A DNA stretch of 64,000 nucleotides from Cohaesibacter intestini (GTDB lineage: Bacteria > Pseudomonadota > Alphaproteobacteria > Rhizobiales > Cohaesibacteraceae), in contig NZ_QODK01000001.1 of the NCBI RefSeq assembly GCF_003324485.1, positions 744,001 through 808,000 of the forward strand. Direction: 5' to 3'. The position numbers were made by a program, and so were the translations under genes. This document shows, one piece after another, positions 28,250 to 36,414 of this stretch. Within the stretch, counting starts at the first letter, position 1. Each line of letters starts with the position of its first letter. The notes beneath the pieces were generated by a model that saw only the letters and a list, made by a program, of their open reading frames with translations, had not been told where the DNA came from and did no database searches.

Positions 28250-29410
28250 ATGAAACAGCGGATTGAGTTTGTATCGAAATTGATGCTTCCCGGCCTCTTT
28301 TTGTGTTACGCGGCCTTTGCCAATGTCAGCATGCTGGTCGATGGGGAATTCTCTGGTGTGAAAGAGGCAGATCAGCCCCTGCTGGCTGGTGGCCTGACCA
28401 AGGGCATGGACAAGGTTTACAAGGATAACCTGCCACACATGACCCCAGCGATTGGTCTGCTGGGGGCCGTGCGCTATCAGTTGCTGGGCATTGGCAAGCC
28501 CGGTGTGGTTGTCGGCAAGGACGAATGGTTCTTCACCAAAGAGGAATTCGCAGCCAAGACCAACGCACCATCCCAGATTGATCGGGCGATCCGGCAGATT
28601 GAAGCGGTCAAGGACGAGTTGGACGGAGCGGGCATCAAGCTGGTTGTCGTGCCCCTGCCCTACAAGACCGATATCTATGCCGACGTCTTGAACAAACGGG
28701 TCAGCTCGCAAGAGGCCACGCTGCATTATCGCAATTTCATTGACCGGCTGGCGGGGGCCGAGATCCCCTTCATTGACACACGGGACAGTCTGATCAAAGC
28801 CAAGGCGAAGGGCGAGGTCTTTTTCAAGACCGACACGCACTGGACCCCGCTGGGCGCTGAAAGCGTCGCACGCGAGATTGCCGGTTCCGTGCCTCTGCCT
28901 GAAGGAATTGAACCATCGGACTTTGAGCTGATTGCCACCAAACATCGCACATTCTGGGGCGATCTGGTGCGTTTCGTCACCAACGAGGATTTTGGCGAAT
29001 GGGCAGGGCTGAACAAGGAATCCGCCACGCTTTGGCAGGCAGAACAGACAATGCCGCAACAGGCGGTGCTTGACCTGTTTGCCTCTGACGACGCCTTTCC
29101 GGTCATTCTGGTGGGCACCAGCTACAGTGCCAATCCGAACTGGTCCTTCGCGGAATTCCTCAAGCATCACATGAAAGTCGATGTAATCAACCATGCCAAG
29201 GAAGGGCAAGGCCCCGGCACGCCGATGTATGACTATCTCAAGAGTGACGATTTCCAACAAACCCCGCCACGGCTGGTGATCTGGGAAATCCCGACCCGCT
29301 ACATCGCGCAAGACGATATCTGGGCAAAGGCTCCCAAGAAAGCCGCCCCGCAAACCCAGCCATCAGCAACCGCCAAGCACGCAACAGGAGGCAAAGATGA
29401 CGTTTCATAA
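28250..29410 (+). CDS. algJ: Alginate O-acetylation protein AlgJ (SGNH fold)
   Basis: AlgJ is a membrane-anchored periplasmic SGNH-type acetylesterase/transferase that works with AlgI and AlgX. The 386-residue protein has an N-terminal signal anchor (LMLPGLFLCYAAFA), the DxH motif in TDTHWTPLG (Asp195, His197) and the nucleophile in VGTSYS (Ser291), so the catalytic triad looks complete. A Pro/Thr/Ala-rich tail ends the protein. The next gene overlaps it by 14 bases. Confidence 0.92.
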   Translation: MKQRIEFVSKLMLPGLFLCYAAFANVSMLVDGEFSGVKEADQPLLAGGLTKGMDKVYKDNLPHMTPAIGLLGAVRYQLLGIGKPGVVVGKDEWFFTKEEFAAKTNAPSQIDRAIRQIEAVKDELDGAGIKLVVVPLPYKTDIYADVLNKRVSSQEATLHYRNFIDRLAGAEIPFIDTRDSLIKAKAKGEVFFKTDTHWTPLGAESVAREIAGSVPLPEGIEPSDFELIATKHRTFWGDLVRFVTNEDFGEWAGLNKESATLWQAEQTMPQQAVLDLFASDDAFPVILVGTSYSANPNWSFAEFLKHHMKVDVINHAKEGQGPGTPMYDYLKSDDFQQTPPRLVIWEIPTRYIAQDDIWAKAPKKAAPQTQPSATAKHATGGKDDVS

Positions 29411-30167
29411 ATTCAAGCTTGTCGCCCTTTCTCTGGCCATTCCGATTGTGGGCATGTCACAAACCCTCGCCCTGCCCGCGATTTCCAGCCCTGTCGCACA
29501 GTCCGCTTGTGCTTCGTGCAGCGAGGAAGACCGGTTCCGCGATCATCTGATGCTGGTGGCGGCCAGTTCAAACACCCAGTCGCTGAAAGACATTCGCAAG
29601 CGCTTGGTCAAGAAGAAACGGGTCCGTTTCTCAGAGCTTCGCCGCCTTGCGGATTCCGGAGACAGTCTGGCCGCCTACTTTATTGCCGACCGGATCATGT
29701 CAATGCAGAAGGAGCGTCTGCTCACGGATGCGGCGCTATATTATTCGATCGCAGCCATGGGAGGGCGCGACTATGCGGTGCGCCCGTGGCTCTCCATCAT
29801 GGAAAATCAGACCGTCGAGCACAGCGACAAGCGTCTGGAATATTTCGAGAATGCGCTCAATGAGCAGGCATCGAAAGGCAACATCCGGGCGATCCGGGCG
29901 CTGGCGAAATTCTACGCCGCGGGCGAACCTTTTGGCCACGATCCGGCACGCGCCAAGCGGTGGCAGCGCCGGGAGATTGAAACCAGCGGTGACGGTGAGG
30001 CCGCTCTGGGTCTTGCGGCTGCGATTGCCTCCAAGCCGTCCCTGTCAACAGACGAACATGATGAAGCCTTGTCGCTGATTGCGATGGCAGAACGCAGTGA
30101 GGATCTGGGCGTCCGCACAGCGGCCTACAATTTGCGACTGATGATGTCGGCAAAATCGGACGAGTAA
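29397..30167 (+). CDS. Exported Sel1/TPR-like protein
   Basis: The 256-residue product has a signal peptide (VALSLAIPIVGMSQTLA) and then helical repeats of Sel1/TPR type: SGDSLAAYFIADRI, YYSIAAMGG, KGNIRAIRALAKFYAAGE and DGEAALGLAAAIA. Such repeats build protein-protein scaffolds. No equivalent short gene exists between algJ and algX in Pseudomonas. By position it may belong to the export or acetylation complex, as a small partner of the AlgK-like protein downstream. Its start overlaps the algJ end by 14 bases, pointing to coupled translation. Confidence 0.75.
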   Translation: MTFHKFKLVALSLAIPIVGMSQTLALPAISSPVAQSACASCSEEDRFRDHLMLVAASSNTQSLKDIRKRLVKKKRVRFSELRRLADSGDSLAAYFIADRIMSMQKERLLTDAALYYSIAAMGGRDYAVRPWLSIMENQTVEHSDKRLEYFENALNEQASKGNIRAIRALAKFYAAGEPFGHDPARAKRWQRREIETSGDGEAALGLAAAIASKPSLSTDEHDEALSLIAMAERSEDLGVRTAAYNLRLMMSAKSDE

Positions 30168-30191
30168 CTCGCGCAACAGAGGACCTAATTC

Positions 30192-31517
30192 ATGATGATT
30201 GCTTCACGATATATTCTGGCCTGCCTTGCTTGCTCTGTGGCCTTCGGAACCCAAAGTCGGGCGGCGACCGATACAGCGACGCATGATTTCGGATGCAAGT
30301 TTCTCGAACAGAAAGCTGAACCTCAGTCGATCATCGGGCAAGACGGGTTTGTCTTTCGCGTTCACACCGACTTGCGGCTCCATCATACCTTCACCGATCA
30401 GACGGTCACCAATCTGGCTCACCTGTCGAAATGGTTGAAGCAAAATGGGACCACGCTGATTTATGCACCCGTGCCGACCAAGAGTCAGGCCATGCCTGAT
30501 TATCTGCCACAGACTGCCAAACTCTATGGCTATGATGACCGGATCTCGGGCGTGGTCTATGAAAACATTATCGGTCGCCTGAAGGCTGCCGGTGTAGTGA
30601 CCGTCGATTTGATGACAGCCTTGCGGGCAGCAGAGCCCGGCAAGGAACCCTTCTTCAAGGCAGACTTCCACTGGAGCCCGGAAGGTGCCCGACTGGCGGC
30701 CAAGGCGATCAGTGAGACCATCAAGGCGCAGCCCGATTACCAGCAAGTGACGAAAACCAGTTTTCAGACCGTTGCACGGCCCAAAACGCCACTTTTCTCG
30801 AAAATGCGCGACAATCTGCAGCGCTATTGCAAGGAGAGCCTGCCCGCCATCAATAGCGTGACCTACCAGACACAGGAAACGGCTGGCGCGTCACAGGGTG
30901 CGACCCTTGATCTGTTCGGTCCGCAACAGGCTGATCCGATTGCCTTGGTGGGGACCAGTTTTTCCGATGCGCAATATTACAATTTCGCGGGTTTCATTCG
31001 TCAATATAGCTCCCTGCGCCTGACCAATTATTCGGTCACCGGGGGCAACCAATTCGGCTCGATGCTGTCCTACCTCACGTCGAATGACTTCAAGACCAGC
31101 CGACCCAAATTCATCGTCTGGGAAAATCCCATCTACAACAATCTGGGGCAGTTTGGTGCAGCGCCCTGGGTGGAATTGTGGGCCTCGGCACGTCAGGAAT
31201 GCGTCTCGACCGCAGCCAACCTCGAGGATGGGGGCAAGGAAGCCTTCCTTGATAATCTGTCCCGCCGCTCGCTGCAGGAAGACCTCGCCATTCTGGTGGA
31301 TTCCGACGATACCAGCATTCGCTCGGTCAATGTGAAGGTGGATTATGCATCGGGCCGCAGTAGGAATATCACGATTGAACGAAACAGTCGCATCCGCTCC
31401 ACCGGGCGCTTTTACATGCCGGTCCGCCCCATTGCGCATGAACAAATTTCCCAACTCACCATCGATTTTTCCAAACCATCGGACGGCGTGCCGATTGTTC
31501 AACTCTGCTCTTACTAG
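30192..31517 (+). CDS. algX: Alginate acetyltransferase AlgX
   Basis: AlgX is the periplasmic enzyme that transfers acetyl groups onto the polymer; it pairs an SGNH domain with a C-terminal carbohydrate-binding module. The 441-residue product has a signal peptide (cleavage near SRAATD), the DxH motif in ADFHWSPEG (Asp158, His160) and the nucleophile in VGTSFSD (Ser256). A C-terminal beta-rich segment from about residue 335 fits the binding module. GAGGAC lies before the double ATG start. Distinguished from AlgJ by the C-terminal domain and lack of a membrane anchor. Confidence 0.92.
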   Translation: MMIASRYILACLACSVAFGTQSRAATDTATHDFGCKFLEQKAEPQSIIGQDGFVFRVHTDLRLHHTFTDQTVTNLAHLSKWLKQNGTTLIYAPVPTKSQAMPDYLPQTAKLYGYDDRISGVVYENIIGRLKAAGVVTVDLMTALRAAEPGKEPFFKADFHWSPEGARLAAKAISETIKAQPDYQQVTKTSFQTVARPKTPLFSKMRDNLQRYCKESLPAINSVTYQTQETAGASQGATLDLFGPQQADPIALVGTSFSDAQYYNFAGFIRQYSSLRLTNYSVTGGNQFGSMLSYLTSNDFKTSRPKFIVWENPIYNNLGQFGAAPWVELWASARQECVSTAANLEDGGKEAFLDNLSRRSLQEDLAILVDSDDTSIRSVNVKVDYASGRSRNITIERNSRIRSTGRFYMPVRPIAHEQISQLTIDFSKPSDGVPIVQLCSY

Positions 31518-31529
31518 GAGGGTGATCTC

Positions 31530-32159
31530 ATGTTCAAGAAAACCATTTTTACCGTTGTAGCCCTGATCGTTGGCCTTCATTCCATTCCTCCGGCCACAGC
31601 CAATGATGCCGCCCTGTATGACAAGGGGTTTGATCCCAATGCTGCCTTCATCCGCATCGTCAGCTCAGGGGAAAGCGTTTTGCGTATCGGCTCAAAACGG
31701 CTGCAGAAGGGACAGAATGTGTCGCCCTATGTGGCGGTCGATGCAGGCAGAATTGCCGTTGATATCGATGGTCAGGCGAGCGAGATCGAAGCGGCTTCAG
31801 GCAAGTTCTACACCGTCGTGGGGCTGTCGAAGGGGCATGTCATCTTTCTCAAGGACAGCATTGCCATCAGCCCGGCCAAGTCGAATCTGAGTTTCTACAA
31901 TCTGACGGGCGACAAGTCGGTTGATCTGTTTGTCATGCAGGCCAAGGCAAACGTCATTTCCAACCTGCCATCGGGGCAGGGCAAGACCGTGCAGCTCCGG
32001 GCGCCTCTGACGCTGGATTTTGCCGCCAATGTCGATGGTCAGACGGAAGCGGCCGTATCCGGCGTCAAGCTGCAACGCGGCGGCGGCACCACGCTGATTG
32101 CCATGCGGGTCAATGGCGCAATGACCTTGAAGGCCATACAGAACGAAATCGCAAAGTGA
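31530..32159 (+). CDS. algF: Alginate O-acetylation protein AlgF
   Basis: AlgF is a small periplasmic protein required for alginate acetylation. The 209-residue product has a signal peptide (VVALIVGLHSIPPATA) and begins its mature part with ALYDKGFDPNAAFIRI, the AlgF family signature. The rest is beta-rich without recognisable catalytic residues, as expected for a carrier or adaptor protein. It follows algX by 12 bases; AGGAGG-like sequence (TAGGAGGG) precedes it. Confidence 0.9.
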   Translation: MFKKTIFTVVALIVGLHSIPPATANDAALYDKGFDPNAAFIRIVSSGESVLRIGSKRLQKGQNVSPYVAVDAGRIAVDIDGQASEIEAASGKFYTVVGLSKGHVIFLKDSIAISPAKSNLSFYNLTGDKSVDLFVMQAKANVISNLPSGQGKTVQLRAPLTLDFAANVDGQTEAAVSGVKLQRGGGTTLIAMRVNGAMTLKAIQNEIAK

Positions 32160-32175
32160 ACAGGAGAGGCGTAAA

Positions 32176-34962
32176 ATGATGATCCGGAAACACACCCATC
32201 TGAAATACCTGCTGGTGACAAGTGTAGCCCTGCTTGCAGCGTCCGTATCAGGCATGACGGAAGGCCATGCGTCACCGGTATCGGTCGATTTTGCTCCTCC
32301 AAAAATCAATCTCGGCAAGATTTGCAAGGCCCGACGCAGCGATGCCCAGATCAAGGCAAGCTGGGCGGGGTGGGATGGCAAAAGCCTGCCGCGCGACATG
32401 TCCAAGGATCAGGTCGCGCGGGAAATGGCGCGGCTCTTCTATGCGGCTCCAGAAACCTATTTCGCCGCAATTAAATCCGGTTATGGCCTGCTGCTGGACT
32501 CCGATCCCAATTTCAAGGAAAGCCGCTATCTGATCGCCATGATCGAGCTGTATCTGGAAACTGGGCGGTATGACGCGCTGAAAGAAGAGAAGCTGCTCGA
32601 AAAACTCGAGCAGCATGCGACCTCTTCCGATCCGAAGGTTCTCAACTTTCTGGCGGATCTGCATCTGAATGGACAGATCGCCGACAGCGACGAGGAAAAA
32701 GGCCTGTCGCTGAAGGTTCAGGCTGCCCGATTGGGCAATCCGCAGGCCCTGCTGGACGTGGCGCAGCGCGCCAATGACGGGGCTGATATCGAAGGATGGG
32801 ACGTCGCACCCGACGTCGCTGTCACGTTGGCCTTCGGTGCCCTGCTGGGCAAGCTCAATGGTTCGGTCTGTGACCGGATCGGGCGGATTGCGCGGGAATA
32901 TTCAAAAGGTGAGATCGTTGTCCAGAATTACGCCCTCAGCGAGGAGTGGCATCGATTTGCCGCTGACTTGGGGGACGATGATGCAGCGTGGAAAACGGCA
33001 CAAATGCATCTCAGCGGCGATTATCTGAAAAAGAATAATGACCATTTGCTGAAATATCTCGAACAGGCATCGGATGCCGGCATCCTGTCGGCGCAATTGG
33101 AATATGCGCAGATCCTGATCGAAGGGGCGCTGGTGTCGCGCGATCTGGCAAAGGCCCGACAGATCTATGATGCGGTGGAGAAAAGCCAACCACGCATTGG
33201 CCTGATTCGGAAAATCTCCTTGATGGAGGCAGGCAATCAAGACGAAGGTGCGTATTTTGACGACTATTCCGCAACCCTCTCCCGGCTGGCAGCCCTTGAG
33301 GATGCACCGGCCTGGGTCTTTCGCAAAATCGCCCTGATCACCCTGGATCGCTCGCAGACACCGACGGCACGCAATACGGCGCGTGCCCTGCTTGAAAAAG
33401 CCATCAGCCACGGTGACAAGGATTCCGAGCTGCATCTGGCCACAATGCTGTTGGAGGGAGCCAAACAGGCTGACAATCTCGACCGGGCGCTGGATCTTCT
33501 CTATTCCGCCTCGTCCAACCGCGGAAAAACCAACTCCCTGACCGAGCTGCAGCGCACCCATCGCTGTTTTGGACAACTTGATTCCGACCTGTCGATTGCC
33601 TCATTCTGGAAGGAAGCCAACAGGGGAGCGGGCAATGAAAGTCTGTTTCTGACGTCCAAGGAAATCCGGTCTCTTAATACCCAGAATGATCCGTTGGACA
33701 TCGCAACCCTGCAATCCACCGCCATGTATGGCAGGGCCAGCGCGCTTACCAATTATGCCGAATATCTGGCCAGCACCGAACAGGCTGGAAACCTTGCGCA
33801 ATTGACCGCCCAGCTGGCTTTCTGGCGGACCTTCTCCGAACAGTTTGACGGAGGACGGGCGGCCATCGAGGTCGGCATCTATCGTGGAGCCCGTTCCGAG
33901 CAAATGAAGCAGGCTGCGCTGGACAATCTGGAGGCGCTATCGCAGGCAAAGGACCCGTATGCGGCAATCGAACTGGCCGAATTGTATCTTTATCGCTCCA
34001 AGGGTCAGATGGCCCAGATCCGCAAGGCAGAGCAGTTGATGCAGATTGGCAAGGACGAGATGACCGGTAAGCTTCTCAAGCTTTATAACCGGGTCAATCC
34101 CGATCCCGAAAATCAGAAATTCACACTCTGGAACAGCACCGTATCCGGCATCAGGAAAACCAACGACACTGGCATTCTGCTCAAGGCAGCGCTGGCGTCC
34201 GAAGAAGCGGATACGAAAGAACGGCTGTTCAACACTGCGGTCAGCGTCATGACCTGTAATCTCGACAATGTTCTGCAGATTGTTCAGTATTTGCAGACAA
34301 TCGGGGATCGTGCCTCCCAGGACCATTGGCTGAAGGTCGCCTCGCAGTTGGTCACCGAGCCTTGGCAGATGATCAAGATCGGCGACATTTACGCCTCGTT
34401 CGGGAGCGAAGAAGCCAGCAAGAAAGCTTATGACCACTATATGGCGGCCTTCGAGGCGGGGTCACAAACCGCTGTCTTTCGCCTGATGGATCGCGTGCCG
34501 GTTCCCGACAATCCCTTCTATGACCCGGCTCTGGCGGTTGAAGTGTTCGATGCCGCAATCGAGCGGGCCGACGGCGATCAGATGTGGGGTATTCTTGCCC
34601 ATATCAAGCGCAGCGAGGAGGCCATTCAAAGCCATGTTCTGAAACGGCACAGTCTTGAAAAGCTCTATCGCATTTCGGCAGAGGCTGAGCAGCCTGCCGC
34701 CATGCGGGAACTGGCGAAACTTCTGCGGCAAGACAGACCGAGTGCCGCCGAGGTCAACGAATCCAGTCAGTGGTTGAAAAAGGCGGCTGAACAGCGGGAT
34801 GTGGAAGCCATGGTTCTGCTTGCCAACTCCTATGCGTTTGGCATTGGTATGGAACCATCTCAGGAACTGGCTCATAAGTGGTTGGCCGAAGCCTCCCAGA
34901 GCGGTGACGAAAAATCGCAAATCATGCTGTCGCTGTTCCGTGGCAAGGAGGCCGCGCAATGA
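32176..34962 (+). CDS. Large Sel1/TPR scaffold protein, AlgK-like
   Basis: This 928-residue exported protein has a signal peptide (YLLVTSVALLAASVSG, cleavage near GHASP) and is helical-repeat throughout, with Sel1-type units such as GNPQALLDVAQRAND, DAGILSAQLEYAQILIEGA and RDVEAMVLLANSYAFGIG near the C-terminus. AlgK, the TPR lipoprotein that assembles the Pseudomonas export complex, is about half this length; here no lipobox Cys is seen, so outer-membrane anchoring would differ. It is the natural candidate for the missing AlgK role. CAGGAGAGG precedes the ATG, and its stop overlaps the algL start (ATGA). Confidence 0.8.
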   Translation: MMIRKHTHLKYLLVTSVALLAASVSGMTEGHASPVSVDFAPPKINLGKICKARRSDAQIKASWAGWDGKSLPRDMSKDQVAREMARLFYAAPETYFAAIKSGYGLLLDSDPNFKESRYLIAMIELYLETGRYDALKEEKLLEKLEQHATSSDPKVLNFLADLHLNGQIADSDEEKGLSLKVQAARLGNPQALLDVAQRANDGADIEGWDVAPDVAVTLAFGALLGKLNGSVCDRIGRIAREYSKGEIVVQNYALSEEWHRFAADLGDDDAAWKTAQMHLSGDYLKKNNDHLLKYLEQASDAGILSAQLEYAQILIEGALVSRDLAKARQIYDAVEKSQPRIGLIRKISLMEAGNQDEGAYFDDYSATLSRLAALEDAPAWVFRKIALITLDRSQTPTARNTARALLEKAISHGDKDSELHLATMLLEGAKQADNLDRALDLLYSASSNRGKTNSLTELQRTHRCFGQLDSDLSIASFWKEANRGAGNESLFLTSKEIRSLNTQNDPLDIATLQSTAMYGRASALTNYAEYLASTEQAGNLAQLTAQLAFWRTFSEQFDGGRAAIEVGIYRGARSEQMKQAALDNLEALSQAKDPYAAIELAELYLYRSKGQMAQIRKAEQLMQIGKDEMTGKLLKLYNRVNPDPENQKFTLWNSTVSGIRKTNDTGILLKAALASEEADTKERLFNTAVSVMTCNLDNVLQIVQYLQTIGDRASQDHWLKVASQLVTEPWQMIKIGDIYASFGSEEASKKAYDHYMAAFEAGSQTAVFRLMDRVPVPDNPFYDPALAVEVFDAAIERADGDQMWGILAHIKRSEEAIQSHVLKRHSLEKLYRISAEAEQPAAMRELAKLLRQDRPSAAEVNESSQWLKKAAEQRDVEAMVLLANSYAFGIGMEPSQELAHKWLAEASQSGDEKSQIMLSLFRGKEAAQ

Positions 34963-36209
34963 TTGTCGGTCATTCCCCATTTCGGGTGCGCAAAAAGGCG
35001 CGCTTGCTCGGCCTTTTCACATTGCTGCTTTGCACCAGTGGATCGGCATCCCTGACCCGTCAGATAGACGTGGAGGCGGCCCCTGCCGACCCAACCCCTG
35101 CGCAGACCTTCGATCAAGTCAGCGCCCTGTCCAAGTCTGATCAAAGCCCGCTGCTGCTGCCCGCTGATCTCGACGCCGATGACATTTCAGAATTGCCTGC
35201 GGCCAAGCAGGAGGCTCCTGACGCCTCTGAAGAGTCGGACGAAGCCGACGAGCAGAATTCCTATGACTGCCCGGACTTTCCCGAGCCGGTCATCACACTG
35301 GATTTCGAAAGCCCTTACAAGGCCGAGAGCAAATCCCGGTCGGAACTCGACAAGGAAAACAAGGCAAAGGCTGTTGCCGCCCTCAAGCCATCGGACGATT
35401 TTGTTCGCCTGCTCTCCAGAGCCAGCCGGACTGCAACCAAGGGAGATGGCAATCTTGCCGCGGTCGATTGTGTCCTGTCCGGCATCAATCGCTGGGCCGA
35501 AGCAGGGGCTTACAGCGCAATCGAAAGCATGACCGCAAAGATAACCTACCCGTCTCGGGTGGGTGGCATCGCCATTGCCTATGGGCAAGTCAAGCCCTTG
35601 ATCCAGCCCGATGATCAGAAGCGAGCCGAGACGATCGAAACATGGCTGCGCAGTCTGGCTCACGACATCATCGATTATTGGAATTTCGACGCCCCGGTGC
35701 TGGCATCTCAGGGCAATTTGCGCGCGTGGGCGGCCTTGTCGGTTGTTCAGATCGGTCTGTTGCTCGATGAGCCTGTCTTTCTGGAATGGGGACTGGAAAG
35801 TCAGCGGATCATTCTTGATACTCAGGATCCCGATGGAAGCCTGCCGATTGAAATGCGCCGTGGTCAGTTTGCCTTGCATTATCAGATGCACGCAGTGGCG
35901 CCGATGGTCACAGCAAGCGCCTTGCTGAAAGATGTCGGGCTGAGCAACTCCAAACCCTATGAAGAGAAGCTCTTTCTGGCGGCCAAATTCTCGATCAAGG
36001 CAGTCGATGACCCCAGCATCGTTGAGACGAAGGTCAACAAAGTGCAAACGGTCAAGCAAGGGTTGCTGAAGCAGAAGAAACACACCATCGCCTGGCTCGA
36101 GCCTTATCTGTTTCTCAATCCAGACTTTGAACTGGAGCAGCGTATCGCCGAGATCAGACCGCTAAGCAACTCAAAATTGGGAGGGAACCTGACAAAAATT
36201 TTTAAGTAA
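34959..36209 (+). CDS. algL: AlgL-type alginate lyase homologue (PL5), catalytic His missing
   Basis: AlgL is the periplasmic PL5 lyase that clears stray polymer during alginate export. The 416-residue protein has a signal peptide, an acidic low-complexity spacer (about 60-110) and a PL5-like helical domain whose end matches the family well (AWLEPYLFLNPDFE, SKLGGNLTKIF). The catalytic Tyr is kept in FALHYQMHA (Tyr308), but the Asn-His pair in the NNHSYW region reads GNLRAW, with Leu254 at the His position. Lyase activity is thus doubtful. It is the last gene of the biosynthetic run; a 205-base AT-rich gap follows. Confidence 0.83.
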   Translation: MIVGHSPFRVRKKARLLGLFTLLLCTSGSASLTRQIDVEAAPADPTPAQTFDQVSALSKSDQSPLLLPADLDADDISELPAAKQEAPDASEESDEADEQNSYDCPDFPEPVITLDFESPYKAESKSRSELDKENKAKAVAALKPSDDFVRLLSRASRTATKGDGNLAAVDCVLSGINRWAEAGAYSAIESMTAKITYPSRVGGIAIAYGQVKPLIQPDDQKRAETIETWLRSLAHDIIDYWNFDAPVLASQGNLRAWAALSVVQIGLLLDEPVFLEWGLESQRIILDTQDPDGSLPIEMRRGQFALHYQMHAVAPMVTASALLKDVGLSNSKPYEEKLFLAAKFSIKAVDDPSIVETKVNKVQTVKQGLLKQKKHTIAWLEPYLFLNPDFELEQRIAEIRPLSNSKLGGNLTKIFK

Positions 36210-36414
36210 ACCGAAATATAGTTTACGCACATGCTCATTTTTTCACGCATTGCACAAATATATATCATATATAGCAATTTCATAATTCAAACAAAATTCA
36301 TCGCAAATCATTAAAACGTGAAGATGATTCGATCATTCTCCAACCTTTTAACTTCCACAAGATCAACATCAAAAAGTCAATCCCGTCCATAATACCGAAT
36401 ATACAGGAGTTATC
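36210..36414 (+). promoter_or_regulatory. AT-rich gap before the RTX lyase gene
   Basis: The 205 bases are strongly AT-rich, with alternating ATATAT tracts at 36258-36277, and end in a good ribosome site, CAGGAGTTATC. It probably contains a separate promoter for the lyase gene, but no clear -35/-10 pair or terminator for the upstream operon was found. Confidence 0.4.

Noticed and set aside
19657-36209. An AlgE-type outer-membrane porin in the alginate cluster
   Set aside because: No protein in the run has a signal peptide followed by a beta-barrel pattern of that size; every frame is accounted for by other families.
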